From Anthoceros angustus (Eukaryota > Streptophyta > Anthocerotopsida > Anthocerotales > Anthocerotaceae): DNA of 42,849 nucleotides. The notes under the pieces are model-generated. The model did no database searches, was not told the origin of the DNA, and worked only from the letters and a program-made list of their open reading frames with translations. Within the stretch, counting starts at the first letter, position 1. Each line of letters begins with the position of its first letter. A program made the position numbers and the translations under genes. The stretch is from the NCBI GenBank assembly GCA_010909165.1, contig VJWM01000354.1, positions 1 to 42,849 of the forward strand, in the 5' to 3' direction. Of the stretch, positions 19,690 through 33,000 are shown in pieces.

Positions 19690-22600
19690 GAACCTTCGGG
19701 TTCCCACCCCAACCTACATGATAATAACCGTCTTCATGTGTGCATAGAATAGTCGCCCAGCCCAAGCCACAGATGCTTATAGTGTTTATACTTCACCAAA
19801 CCCTTTGTTAACACATCGCCACGTTGTCCTCATTTATGTAACCAACCTTCACTCACGCTCCACAACATCTACGATGTAGTGGTGCGTATTCAATGTGCTT
19901 AGTGCGCGTGGAACTGGGATTGGCTACGAGGGCAAGTGCGGCATATTATCGTAGAATTGAGGTAGGTGCTTGCTGAGTTTGCCCTAAGTCATGCATAAAA
20001 GTTCTTTCCCATTCGGCTTCCTTTGAAGCATCAGTTAGGGATTTATACTCTGCTTATGTTGATGACAGGGCTATTGAGGACTGCTTTTTGCAAGACCAAT
20101 TCACGGCTGAAGATGAGAGCAGGAAACAATAAGTCGAAAGGCTTTTCCTGGAATCGCTGTCTGATGCCCAATCAGCATCCGTAAAACCAGAAAGTGTAAG
20201 TTTCCCTTGCCCAGTCCTTCTGTAGAAAAGTCCATATGTATGGGTACCCTTTAGGTACCTAAAAATCCTCTTAAGCTAGCAGCTCGCCAGTTTCCAAGAA
20301 TCACATCTGCATTAACGGAGATCAATATCCGGCCCGTCCAGCTTAGCAACAAAAATTAAGCTACCCACAAAGGCGAGGGTACATCGACATATCCTGGACC
20401 TCTGGAGTGCGGCACTGTGAACCTGTAAGCTTGACCGAGAATAGGGAGTAGGTGCCCAGCCTCATCAAGTTTGAATTCCAGAAGAATGTCGTTGATGTAC
20501 TTGTGTTGGTGAACACAATCGGGCCTTCCTCTCGTATCCTTAGGATCCGAACCCCAAGGCAATATTTAAGCTCTCCAATGTCCTTCATCTCAAACTTGAG
20601 CTCAACATGTGTTTTACTTATTCGAGATTGGCATTTGTTGCGAGGATGACGTCATCTACATACAACGCCAAAACCACGAAGTCCTCACCTCTGCTCAGCC
20701 TATACACATTGGAGTCGGCAGTGCTCTGGACGAAAGAGATATGTATGAGGTAAACGTGCATGGTTGTATACCAAACCCTACCACTCTGCTTTAAACCATA
20801 AATGCATTTTAGTAGCTTCAGAACTTTGGTGGGGTGTGCGGGATCCTCATATCCCTCTGGCTGCATCATATACAGGTCCTCATCAAGAGCACCATAGAGG
20901 AATGCCGTGCAAACGTCCATTTGTTGTAGATCCAGGTCCAATTCCGCTGCAAGGGCAAGGATGATCCTGATAGATTGTGAACGAACCACAGGAGAAAAGG
21001 TCTCTTGATAGTCCAAGCCTTCGATTTGGGTAAATCCCCTGGCCACAAGTCTTGCTTTATAATGTGCAATTTCTCCTTGTGCATTCAGTTTTAACTTAAA
21101 AACCCACTTGCAGGAGATAGGCTTGCGTCCAGGGGGCAGATCGACAAGATCCCAACTCTTGTTCTTAAGCAAGGATTGTTCGTCCTCCAAGCGATTTGCC
21201 ACTTGGAAGCATCAGTCCTTGCATGGCACCTATAGGCGGGTTCCTAGGAGGATGTCGTAGCACCATAAAGCTGCAGAGGATGTCCAAATCCACGGTGATA
21301 TGGGGCTCCCTCCGTCGGGAGGGGCCTGTAGTCGAGCGCTAGGCGGTCGGGATCGAACTGAACAAAATCACAGTCGAAGAACAAAATCCCGATCGGCATC
21401 TTGATCAGGAGGTTGATCTCCAGCCACCTCGTCAGCCAGGTAGTGATCCTCCCAAGCGCATCACGATCGTCGTTCTTGTCGATCGATCTAATGACAGTCA
21501 CGCATCATTTGGTGCAGTCGATGGATCTGCGACAACGGTGTGGGGCGGCGTCATCAAGGAAAGGTACGGATCGCATCCGTGTCCTCATCCAATGATGCTC
21601 CCTCAGAGGGGACAGCAGCATGTGGAGAGCCAGCTATAGATTCCACAAAAGTAACACTGCGTGCTAAGACCAGTGCCTGTGTGTCAGGGTCATATAGTTT
21701 ATACGCTTTGACATGCTCGCTATAACCCACAAAGATGAGACTGCGCGATCGGTTATCTAACTTTTTGCGCTTGTCAGCAGGGACAAAAGCAAAAGCCTTG
21801 GAGCCGAACACTCGTAAGTGAAGTAAACTAGGCTTCCTGTTCCAAAACACTTCAAAAGGAGTTTTCCTTAAGCAGTGGTAAGGACCACATTCAAGATGTA
21901 CGTGGCGTGACCAACCTACGATGCTTGAGGCAAGCCGCCCACATCAACATACTCACATACCAAGCAAGGTTTGATTTTTGCGCTCGCTCGCCATTCTGTT
22001 GTTGAGTATAAGGGACAATCAACTGCCGGCTAATGCCCTGCTCAGATAAGTAATCGTCAAAGGCTTGATTGACGAACTCTGTTCCATTGTCACTGCGGGA
22101 TCCTCATATCCCTCGGCTGCATCATATCTGAGGTCCTCATCAAGAGCACCATAGAGGAATGCCGTGCAAAGCGTCCATTTGTTGTAGATCCAGTCCAACT
22201 CGCGAGGGCAAGGATGATCCCGATAGATTGTGAACAAACCACGGAGAAAAGGTCTTGATAGTCCAAGCCTTGATTTGGGTAAATCCGCCACAAGTCTTGC
22301 TTTATAACGTGCAATTTCTCCTTGGGCATTGATTTTAACTTAAAACCCACTTGCGGAGATAGGCTTGCGTCCGAGGCGGTCGACAAGATCCCAAGTCTTG
22401 TTCTTAAGCAAGGATTGGTACTCGTCCTCCACTGCAATTTGCCACTTGGAAGCATCAGGTCCTTGCATGGCCTGCCTATAGGCCAGGTTCCTGTGGAGGA
22501 TGTCAACGGTAGCACCATAAACTGCAGAGGATGTCCTGAAATCCACGGACTGATATGGAGGCTCCCTCCCTTTGGTCGAGGGGCTGTGCTATCAGGCGCT

Positions 22601-25036
22601 GAGGCGGTCTTTGGTGTTGGAACAATCAACAAAATCACAGTCGGGAAGAACAAAATCCCGATCGGCATCTTGATCAGGAGGTTGATCTCCAGCCACGTCC
22701 GGTGGGGGTCCTCAGCGCATCCACATCGTCGTTCTTGTCGATCGATCTAATAAGTGCATCATTTGGTGCAGTCGATGGATCTGCGACAGCGGTAGCGTCA
22801 TCGGAAGGAAAATACTTGATGTCGCATCCGTGTCCTCATCCAATGATGCTCCCTCGGAGGGGACGGCGCATGGAGAAACCCATTATAGATTCCACAAAAG
22901 TAACATTGCGTGCTAAGACCGGTGCACTGTGTGAGGTCATATAGTTTATACGCTTTGACATGCTCGTATATGAAGATGAGACGCGATCGGTTATCTAACT
23001 TTTGCGCTTGTGAGGACAAAAGCAAAAGCCTTGGAGCCGAACACTCGTAAGTGAAGTAAACTAAACTACTGTTCCAAAACACTTCAAAAGGAGTTTTCCT
23101 TTAACCGAGCTGGTAAGGACCACATTCAAGAATGTGTGTATGACCTACTTCCCGTATGCTTGAGGCAAGCCGGCCCACATCAACATACTCCTGGTCATAC
23201 CAAGCAAGGTTTGATTTTTGCGCTCGGCTACGCCATTCTGTTGTTGAGTATAAGGGACAATCAACTGCCAGCTAATGCCCTGCTCAGATAAGTAATCGTC
23301 AAAAGCTTGATTGACGAACTCCGTTCCATTGTCACTTCGCAGGATCTTGAGCAGGCAGCCACATTGGCGTTGCACTATGAGAAGCCAGTCCTTGAAATAA
23401 CTCAGTGTTTCACTTTTCAGGTGCATCGGATCGTCCGGTGCGGTACGAAATCATCTGTCAATGTCAGGTAATAGAGAGCACCCCCAAGGGAAGGGGTGTG
23501 TATCTTCCCAGAGATATCAGCATGCACAAGTTCTAACACCTTGGTAGCCCTATGTGCAGTCTTAGGGAATGGAAGTTCCTTCTGTTTTGCAAGTATACAA
23601 GACTCACAAATGGGAAGATCCTTGAAACAACTAGGTAAGGGTTCCCGATGACAACCAAGATTAGACATATCAATGAGCTTATTTCTGTTGGCATGCCCTA
23701 GCCTAGCGTGCCAGAGTGTAGCCAACTGGCTGGATTTCATATTAACAGTGAACACTGCATGGTGAGCAGACTGTGGGAGACATCTTATCTCGAGCCTATA
23801 CAAGCCATGGTCTAGAACGCCTTTGAATGCACAGACACTGGGAGAGACCTTCCTGTAGAAGCAGCAAGCATCATCAATTACACGTATCTCATACGTGCGC
23901 ATCTGCATGATCTTACTCATCGACAGAAGATTTTTCGCCATGTCTGGTACGTACCGAACGCCATCGATGTCCTGCATGGACCCATCATTGAAGAGGAAAG
24001 TACAGGTACCATATCCTTCAACTTGCAAGCTTGTGTCACTTCGCTCATCTCCTAACAAGACTTTGTCCTTCATGTGGCAGGCCAACGGAGAAGAGTTAGC
24101 TGTTGCATATGTGGGTGGTAGCTCCCGAATCGAGATACCAGTCACCAACATCATGAACGGTGCTTGTGAGGCAGACTGTTAAGATCTTCACTGTTGCTTT
24201 TCCAGTATCTCCCTTGTCCTTCATGCCTATGCCGGGCAGACTGCTGTGGGTCTCACCGGGCTCCGCCTTCTTCTTCGCGATCGCGATGTGAGTGCTCCAC
24301 ACCAATTGCGCTCTGTTTTCTTTGTGCTTGAAGGAACAGATCGTAGCGATTGAAAAGTACTTGCCTTTTTGTTTTAGTGGGCTTGAATTTGACCAACACT
24401 TTGTCGACTTTGGACTTTGTGTTTCTGTTGTAAGCTTTTTGTTCCTCCCGATGCAGAAAGGCCCACTATATCATCGACAGTGAGGATGCTTGCATTTCCA
24501 ACGGCAACAGCAGCCTGTGATGTACACAGAGGTCCGTTGTACGAGCTGACAAATTGTTGAAGTGATGCTGGCAAACTGCTCAACAGCTGGACCACGGCGT
24601 GTTCTTCCTCAATCTTATAATTGTAGGAAGCAAGCTGAGCACGGAGGTGGCGAAATTTGCTGGTAAAACCTCCCACTTTATCTCCGTCTTTCATCCTTAG
24701 AGCATAAAATTCTTGACACACAGCACACTTGGTCATGATGCTAGTAACCTGATAGGTTTTGCCGAGCTGATTCCAGATCTCTATACCCTTTGTCAGGTAC
24801 TCAACGTCAGGAACAAGGATTGAATCCAAGCCATTGATGATGATACACGCTACTGCTGAGAGCTGTCCACATCTTTATCTCGCTCGCCAGCTTGAGGGTC
24901 CGTTCGCAAAACTTCCACCCACAACACCTGCACTCCTGCCTCGAGAGCTTTCATGCGTACTTTCCACATGAGTACACTTTCCGTTGAACCTATCCTTTTC
25001 TTTCAATTCTGATGTGAAAGAAGGACCTGTAGCCAT
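19690..25036 (-). pseudogene. gag-pol: Copia B gag-pol remnant
   Basis: Read on the minus strand. Gag starts MATGPSFTSELKEKDRFNGK at 25036 and continues with FRHLRAQLASYNYKIEEEHA (~24640). The aspartic protease motif is WYLDSGATTHICNS (~24139-24098). Integrase has HARLGHANRNKLI and CESCILAKQK (~23720-23570), SDNGTEFVNQ (~23330) and QNGVAERKNQ (~23240). RT has WVFKLKLNAQGE (~21110), FLYGALDEDLYMMQPEGYED (~20900) and YVDDVIL (~20650). RNase H has DADWASDSDSRKS (~20185) and TKHIE (~19900). The domain order is the Ty1/copia order. Several frameshifts and an internal 1.25-kb duplication make it non-functional. I could not find LTRs specific to it. Confidence 0.85.
20839..23336 (-). repeat. 1.25-kb tandem duplication inside copia B
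   Basis: Unit 1 is 20839-22094 and unit 2 is 22095-23336. The junction at 22095 joins CCATTGTCACT (integrase codons) directly to GCGGGATCCTCATATCCCTC (RT codons), so integrase end plus RT start is present twice. Unit 2 has many small deletions compared with unit 1. The RNA read on the minus strand would thus be integrase, RT start, integrase end, then full RT. Confidence 0.8.
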
Positions 25037-25099
25037 GGTTTGTCTACTTGTGACTGGTACGAGTGGCAGATAATTCCAGAAATAGGATATATCGGCAGC

Positions 25100-26110
25100 C
25101 TGCAGGTCTTCTTCCCCCTCCGATGAAGTGGAGGTATGATCGGAGTGATCTAAGACTGCACCTGGGTGTCCGCACGCTTTGGTGGCACGCAGCATAGAAA
25201 AACTGGTTGTGTCATTTGGTCACATGGACCAGCCTCTGTGTCACCGAAATTCAAAATTACACACGGGAAGGAACCTCCGCGGGAACATAAAAAATGTGCG
25301 CTCCCGCGTGTTTTCCTGCTCTTGTGAAGACCGCGAACCGATCGTGCATAACCAAACGCGGACTTCCTTCGCCCATTGTCTGCTATCCCCGTTGATGTCA
25401 CTGTGGACACGGTGGGTCTTGCTTTGGGATGCATTCATGGCATATGTTGCTGAATTGATGTGAAAAGCTTGTTCTGCGGTGTGGAGCGTACATCCGCACG
25501 ATACCGTGCAAATGCACGGAGAGGAGGCGGAGGCGATGCGCGATGCGTTGTGTGGCAAGGTTTCCGGCATGGATTGTGCGGTATATGATTGTGCGAGAAT
25601 AGCCGACTTGTGATGGAAGTTTCTCAAGCGATTGGGGTGGTTACGCCCATGATGGCCCGCTCTCCTTGTAGTCACGGTATTGGTGAGAGGAAGCGTCTGC
25701 GGAGAGCTTTGGCGGAAGCTGCGAGCAGCAGCGCAACGAGAGCGGTGGACATAGTAGGCCGAGTGCGGCGGCAACATCGCCTCCACCTCCACAAGCCGAG
25801 TGTGCGTGCGGCGATGCAGCAGCGTTATTTCAAGGTCGTTGGGGTTGATACCTCGCGCACAAGCAAGGAGCAAGGAGCTTGGAGAGCAATTCTTGCGGAT
25901 GACAAGTGAGTTCTCGGTCAATGTCGCCGTGAGATCTATAGTACTTTTGAAGAGCTTCCTCTGAAGGACTTTCGTACTCCCGGGCCAGGAAAGATGAAGA
26001 GTTGTTCGCTCTCATGAGGAATATGAGACATGTAAGAATTTGAAGGATGTTCGGTCGGCGATCACTGCGCGAGCGCAATACGAATATCATTTTGTCGCCG
26101 GGGTCCGGAT
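25100..26110. other. Open reading on both strands, coding strand unclear
   Basis: A 226-codon minus-strand frame (25921-25241) and a plus-strand frame (25589-25909) overlap. I favour plus, because after a stop it continues in other frames as EELPLKDFRTPGPGKDEELF and ALMRNMRHVRILKDVRSAIT (about 25950-26070). That could be the front part of the transposase-like gene downstream. I recognise no domain in either reading. Confidence 0.25.
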
Positions 26111-26479
26111 GACCATCGATTCCCACTGGCCAAGCACATTGGTGTGAGTCGAGCCGGATCCGATCTGCTGAAATTGCGGGGTGGGAAGGATTGTCGGGGC
26201 CAAGGTATGTGGTGCGGGTCCGGAAGGAAGCTTAGGTCGATGTGATCTCGGATGATGTGAAAGCCTTACGCAGTGCAGGAGCTCGCCTCGACCTTCCTCC
26301 AACACAAAGGACACCAAGCGCCTACGTCGGACCAAACACTTTTGACCAGCACATCATCCACTTCTTGGATACTTCACGGTGAGATGAATATCGCATGGGA
26401 TTCCATGCTTGTGTTGTGAGTGCGAACCTTCATTTGCTAGTCCCTCACCTTCCATGCTTGTTTGTACTTCACGGTGTCG

Positions 26480-27015
26480 TTATATGTTAGCACTACCTTC
26501 CAAATTCATGTTTGACTCTTGGGCATGATGGTATTGGGGTCGATGGGTGTTCACGTAGGCTTCGTGCATCTGGTGTTGTGATTTAGGGACCGGTGATATG
26601 GGGTGGAAGTTGGTGTTGGGAGGAAGGGCTATGTGATGCCTGTGGCCTTGTGATGGTTTGGGCTGATTGGTGATGTTGATTCCTGCTGGTTATGTTTTGG
26701 GCGGCAAGGGCCGGGTTCCCAGTTTGGTGTGGGGAGGACGGGTGTTGTGGTTGCCGCTTGCGTATTGGGGTGGTCGCTGGTGATTTTAGTGGACGCGTGG
26801 ATGATGTCGGGCTGGTGATGTGGTGGTCTGCTATCTTGTTGATTGATCGTTGGTGATGTGGATGATGGCATGGTGATAAGGTGGACGGATTGGTGATGTC
26901 ATGGAGTAGGTGGAGCTCTGTTTGCATAGTGATGTGGTGGATGTGTTGGTGTTGTGGATGATGGAATGGTGATCACATGCGGTTTGGTGATGTTTTGGAG
27001 TTGTTCCATTTTAGT
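26480..27015 (+). repeat. G/T-rich imperfect TGGTGATG-type low-complexity block
   Basis: Short units such as TGGTGATG, GGTGTTG and GTGGATGATGG recur without a fixed period. Both strands give long Pro/His/Thr- or Val/Gly-rich frames, which are compositional. It lies just before the transposase-like gene. Confidence 0.6.
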
Positions 27016-27039
27016 TGGCATCACTTGGTGACCTCGTGT

Positions 27040-30000
27040 CCGTCGTTGGAAGTGTGTTGCACGTTTTGATATTGGCCATCCCATCGGTGATACCACCGTT
27101 CTCGCAGGCTGTATGTAATGAAATCGCTGCTCGTGATGTGTGCGGAATTCTACTGCGGTTGCGAAGAGCATCGACATTTCAATTGGGCAGCGAACTTTTG
27201 AGAAATTGAAGCCGTATTTTGTGAAGAGCTGCGAGAGCGGAACTTGTCTTATTCTTGGTATCATGTGGAAATGGCCTTTCTCAAGGGCTTTCAATGCTAT
27301 GCTGTTGTCTTTCAAGTGTGCATCAGGTCAATGTCATGTCCATGTGACATATGTGCTCCCCAACAAGGTGACGGGCTTGTTCAAGAGTGTAGTGCAACAC
27401 ATGTGTTGTATCGAGGATGTTGTCACGAAATTGCTTGTGTGCGAAGGAGGCAAGCCGGATGGCACAACCTCGCATGTTTGCGGCACTTGTGGCGTGTGGG
27501 TGGGGCAAATTGGCCACATCACGAGTCATCGAATGATAAGCTTCCTCGGTCCGTCCTCGGTGGCGTTTTCAATACCAAGTCGTTGGTTCGACCAAGATGG
27601 GCATGAGAAGAAGCGGATCAAACTTGTTTTCATGGAGACTCATCCGGTGATTTTTGTCATGTACTTGAAAGAAAAATTGAAAGAGTTCATCCGCGATTTT
27701 TGTGCGGTGATGGCAAGGGTTGGAATTTCGTTGCTTGGAGTGGTTCCGTGATGTTGTCGTCTCTGTCATGGACTTGATCGAACTATGCGTTTGGTGTTCA
27801 AAGCGAAATTCAATCTATGCATTGGCATAATGACCGGTTTCGATTTTTGTCTTGGTGTTCTATAGGAGGACGGGTCCAATTGATGCAGGAACCGGCTGCT
27901 AACATCGACAAATACTATCACTTCTACATCGGTGATGATATGGTCCACGATACTTTTTGTAAACGCCTCATGTTGCATTGGCGGTGGATGCGTGATTCAG
28001 GTTTCGTGCCGGGAACATTGGTGTTGGTCGATGGGGCAGCTAGTCAATTTAAAGCATGTAGGCCTTCTTACTTTGTTGCGCACCCTAGCTTGACCGGTGG
28101 TTGCAAGATGCTATGGTCGTTCTTTGGCGTGGCAAAGGCGAACATGACGGAGCAGTGCAATCTTGAAAAGGGCATTGCTGCAGTCCTCTCCGAATGCTCC
28201 TCATGCGCCTCGATGTTGTCACCTACTTAAGAGAACATCTCAGTGCAACAACGTGCATGAAGTGGAGAGCATCGACATTTCAATTGGGCAGCGAACTTTT
28301 GAGAAATTGAAGCCGTATTTTGTGAAGAGCTGCGAGAGCGGAACTTGTCTTATTCTTGGTATCATGTGGAAATGGCCTTTCTCAAGGACGCTTTCAATGC
28401 TATGCGTTGTCTTTCAAGTGTGCATCAGGTCAATGTCATGTCCATGTGACATATGTGCTCCCCAACAAGGTGACGGGCTTGTTCAAGAGTGTAGTGCAAC
28501 ACATGTGTTGTATCGAGGATGTTGTCGAAATTGCTTGTGTGCGAAGGAGGCAAGCTGGATGGCACAACCTCGCATGTTTGCGGCACTTGTGGCGTGGGGT
28601 GGCAAATTGGCCACGAGTCATCGAATGATAAGCTTCCTCGGTCCGTCCTCGGTGGCGCCGTTTTCAATACCAAGTCGTTGGTTCGACCAAGATGGGCATG
28701 AGAAGAAGCGGATCAAACTTGTTTTCATGGAGACTCATCCGGTGATTTTTGTCATGTACTTGAAAGAAAAATTGAAAGAGTTCATCCGCGATTTTTGTGC
28801 GGTGATGGCAAGGGTTGGAATTTCGTTGCTTGGAGTGGTTCCGTGATGTTGTCGTCTCTGTCATGGACTTGATCGAACTATGCGTTTGGTGTTCAAAGCG
28901 AAATTCAATCTATGCATTGGCATAATGACCGGTTTCGATTTTTGTCTTGGTGTTCTATAGGAGGACGGGTCCAATTGATGCAGGAACCGGCTGCTAACAT
29001 CGACAAATACTATCACTTCTACATCGGTGATGATATGGTCCACGATACTTTTTGTAAACGCCTCATGTTGCATTGGCGGTGGATGCGTGATTCAGGTTTC
29101 GTGCCGGGAACATTGGTGTTGGTCGATGGGGCAGCTAGTCAATTTAAAGCATGTAGGCCTTCTTACTTTGTTGCGCACCCTAGCTTGACCGGTGGTTGCA
29201 AGATGCTATGGTCGTTCTTTGGCGTGGCAAAGGCGAACATGACGGAGCAGTGCAATCTTGAAAAGGGCATTGCTGCAGTCCTCTCCGAATGCTCCTCATG
29301 CGCCTCGATGTTGTCACCTACTTAAGAGAACATCTCAGTGCAACAACGTGCATGAAGTGGAGAGCATCATCCATAGGAGCTTCGTGATTGGGAAAACCGA
29401 GGTGAGCAGGAGGAACAAGTTTAATTGTGACCCAATACAGGTCAAAAAATGCATAGCATATATGGTTTCGTTCTGGACCCAACTCAAAAAAATCGCATGT
29501 TGGCATGTACATCTTGTTGTCTTGATCGCATTCTCTATGTGAAGCCCATGCGAGGATCTGGAGACTCGTATCCATTAGGCCACATGGACAACCCACAGGC
29601 GTACTCGGAGAAGAGGCCGGGATCTTAGTGCGGATACCTTCCGCCGTTGCTACTCGGGAGGAACAAGGAGCTTTGGAAACTACCGTTGATGGCCTTGACG
29701 ATGATGCTATGGAGGATGTGTCGGACATGGCGACCTCCTAGAAGTTGGTGATACGTTTGTTGTACGCGGCATCGAGGCGAGGGGCAATTGTTTTACCTTG
29801 TGCGTTGCACACGGTTGAAGCAAACCCTCTGTAACAAGTGGTGCCCTTGGAGCAACTCAACATTCCGAGTGGGAGAAGTGGTTGTCTGTGGTACTACACA
29901 CTCCACACGTCTGTGTACACACTGGTGAAGAGAATGAGGAGTGCACCCTTCATGCCCATTGTGTCCTAAGTTGCAAGATTGGGTGCGGGTGTACACGATA

Positions 30001-30090
30001 GTGAAGGTGTGGTCTCGACCACGCAAGCGACTGGTCACTAACTATTTGCTCACTAACCGGTTGTCACTAACTGTGGCGCCAGTGCACCAG
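27040..30090 (+). pseudogene. Transposase-like gene (DDE-like, plant family without a name known to me), internally duplicated
   Basis: The coding signal is in shifting frames. In order it reads ISIGQRTFEKLKPYFVKSCE, RYHVEMAFLK-like sequence, CDICAPQQGDGLVQECSATH, then EIQSMHWHND-type sequence, DKYYHFYIGDDMVHDTF, LHWRWMRDSGFVPGTLVLVD, GAASQFKACRPSYFVAHPSL and, after a one-frame slip, RGKGEHDGA and LKRALLQSS. The tail reads EVGDTFVVRGIEARGNCF (~29740). The D in VLVDGAASQFK and the GKGxxDGA block match a family I remember from seed-free plant and animal genomes that looks like a DDE-type transposase; I cannot name it securely. The part 27173-28273 is repeated. Frameshifts inside both copies argue that it is not functional. 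Confidence 0.5.
27173..29368 (+). repeat. 1.1-kb near-identical tandem duplication in the transposase-like gene
   Basis: Copy 1 is 27173-28273 and copy 2 is 28274-29368. The shared AGAGCATC before each copy and at the end of copy 2 is a microhomology at the breakpoints. From about 27569 to 28273 the copies appear identical at a constant offset of 1095 bp. The first 400 bp carry about half a dozen small indels. The last shared bases diverge at GAGAGCATC followed by GACATTTC (copy junction) or ATCCATAG (unique continuation). Confidence 0.9.
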
Positions 30091-33000
30091 TTATTTTGCA
30101 AATGGGTCTTGTCCATGTTAACACGTTGATACATGGCTTCTTTAGGGGTCTGAAGGTCCAAGCGGGATGCACACAGATATGCCGATTGCATTCATGCAAA
30201 ACACTTATTCGTGGAATTTGCTTACAAGGGCATTTGCATTAAAAGTTGAGTTCTGGTCTCGGGACACATGATTATCCGCCACACGTTGAAGCCCACTTTC
30301 GCCAATTGACCGGGCGTGGTGTCCACAGGCCTTGTCCTTGGTGGCACATAGCAGGCTTTAAATGGCGTGGCCCCTGGCGGGTCAGTCACGCATCTTTCGC
30401 CTGAGCTACAAGAATGCAATGGCCGCCATGTGCTCTAACTTGGGTCTTGTGATTTGTCGAACCCTGCACGCAGCCTCCTCTGGTTCCGCCCTTGATCTGG
30501 GAGAAGCCATGGGCAGCCGAGGCAAGGAGCTTGATGGAAGCGAAGGTTTTGGCCGCAATGCGGAAGTTCCAAGATCGACCGTGGGCGGTGGCGGCGTCGG
30601 GCTTGAAGAGGGGCGTGGATGCCATATGCCGGAAGACCTCAAGTCGCAGAATTGCGAGGAAGGGATGTCGACCGTGTTGTTGAGGATGATTGTGACATGG
30701 CGTGTGTTATAGACAATGAATCAAGGATGGCGGTGGAAAGTGGCGACTCTTGATGGCAGGTTTGCTACGCAATGGAAGCATCTTTGTAGCTACGGTCTTG
30801 TGATTGGGGCCGTCTTCCACATTCTTTGGATAGCTGGACATGGCGTGCATGTTGTTGTCGAAGCCCTTTTAGGCGGCGTGCTTGGATGTAGTTGTTACCC
30901 AAGCCTCGTAACCCATCCCTCAGTTGAACGAGTTGGAAAGGATGTTGTGTGGCATGTGCTAATGCAAGACGGGGTGAAGGCATGTTTCGTTAATGTCAAG
31001 TGCAGAGGTAAATCTTGTTGCCTCATGTCGGCAAGTTTATCAGTGACCATTGTATGTGGATCAACCAAAAAAGCAAATCGGGCCTCCTTAACAACCCTAC
31101 ATTTAGCCATGGGTGCCTAGAAACTCAAAACCACGCACGATTGCCGACCATACCGACCAAGACAATCACTTGACTTGAAGTCCCTCCTTGTCATGCTCCC
31201 TCTTAGCCACCCAGTCCGGATATTTGGCGATTGTGGGGCTCGGCCAATACACTGGATGTCTTGGGTAGCCTTGGGATGGCGATCATCTGAAGTTTGCCAA
31301 AACCATGTCCTCCTCTATTGCGGTGGGGTGACCACGGACACACGAGTTAAGGAGCTGGTACACCCCTCGAATTTGGCTCCCTCGTAATAATAAGCCATGA
31401 TCACCCATCGCCAATAGGAAACACCTTGCCGCTTTGCCATGCTTTGTCGAAAGCGGCTTGGCTAAATGACCGCGTCGATACGTAGCACATAGAACTCCAC
31501 ATGCTCTACATTTCCCTTGGGAGCCGGCACCATAAAGTTACTACACGGACCGTGTCCACTCATAAGACCTTGAGGCATGGGTGGGGCGGGCACTTCATCC
31601 ACATTCTCTCTCTGACCATTGAGCACCCTTGTGCTTCCCACGGATGTTTCTTTTGGGGCTGTTTCCCATTCTTCCTTTTCGATCCTCCCTGAACTTGGCC
31701 GAGGAGGTGGCGTCTACCGGACTCATGCATCTTGCTCTCCTTTCCTTCATTGGTTTTTCGATTCGCCCACGTGCTGAACTCGTCAACCATTTCAAAAGTC
31801 ACCATTTCATTCGGGCCCACCTTCTTCATTGGGCATGATGGGCCCACCACCACTTGCAAGAACACCGTCACGTCGACCAAGGTGAAGAGCACGACATTGA
31901 TTCACAGTTGCAAGTATGTTCCGGATCGATGCCTGACCGCGCCTCCACATCGCCGGATGCTCCAAAAGTTTTTGATGTTCGCGATTGAGGGTCATCCGCA
32001 ACAACCCTATCTGCTATAACTTGATTGGCACCAATCATCAGATCCACCGCGCCACCCTCATACGGATCTCCACCGCCACCACACACTGCTACCAAGCGGA
32101 CATCACCGGTTGTCGTCAATGCCAAATGGACACTTGGTCCGTCACTTGCCACATGATCCAAGATATTGGTGGGTAGAACACCACGACTCCTCTGCGATTC
32201 GTCACATTTATCAACACATTCAATTGCGCCACCTCCAAGTTATCACTTGATTCACAAGACTCTGGACACCACAACCATTTCATCACCTACATCCACACCT
32301 CCACTCGAATACCGGTGGAAGGCACGTATGCATGCTAAGACGCACCTACACCGTGACCAACGAGGCGGTGGGCGGCCACCGTTGTAGCTTGTCGTGGCTG
32401 GTCATCCTAGCGGACAAACATGTACTCAAAGTGTAGACAACAGATCTAGTTTCAACAAAGCAATGCCCTCACAAACCCACACACTGTCCTTCGGAGGAAC
32501 ACGCACATGCCAACTTGCGTGCATTCCTCACCAACTTCAACCCTGTGGGGACCTTGTGTCTGCGGCCTTGGTGGAGTAGGAGCTATGTCCGAGCGGAGGG
32601 CTCGTGTGGTCACTGTGGGGACAACGTCATCTTCAATTTGTGAGTCTAGCACCTGTACGAGTAATCATTTAAACATGCGCGAACAACGAGGCTTTTCCTC
32701 CGGGCATTGGGGTCTGCGAAGGAATTCACGTAGGCTTCATGTGCCTCCCTTCGCCTTGCAAGCAAATTCATCAGCTACACGGTGCGGAGAAATACGTTGA
32801 CATCGGCGTCGGTTGGCATAATTGCACCACGGACGAGTTCGATCTTTGTGAATGACAAAATTTAGTCGGACTTCCAACGAAAATGGACAAGACAACAAAC
32901 CGGAGGCGTGGAACATACATATTGGAGACTCAAGATTTTTTCTTTCTGGTGTGGCCAACCAATTCTTCTTGGTGATTGTGACTCAATGTCTTTCCATCGT

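Noticed and set aside
25241-25921. 226-codon minus-strand ORF as a real gene
   Set aside because: It is long but has no recognisable domain, and plus-strand peptides across the same and following sequence look at least as protein-like. Left as strand-unclear.
26583-27315. Minus-strand Pro/His/Thr-rich ORFs near 26.6-27.3 kb
   Set aside because: They come from the low-complexity TGGTGATG block and carry no protein signature.
16782-29368. CRISPR array or tRNA/rRNA cluster as the source of the repeats
   Set aside because: The repeats are few, long (245-1250 bp), contiguous and protein-derived, with no short repeat-spacer pattern and no tRNA-like folds seen.
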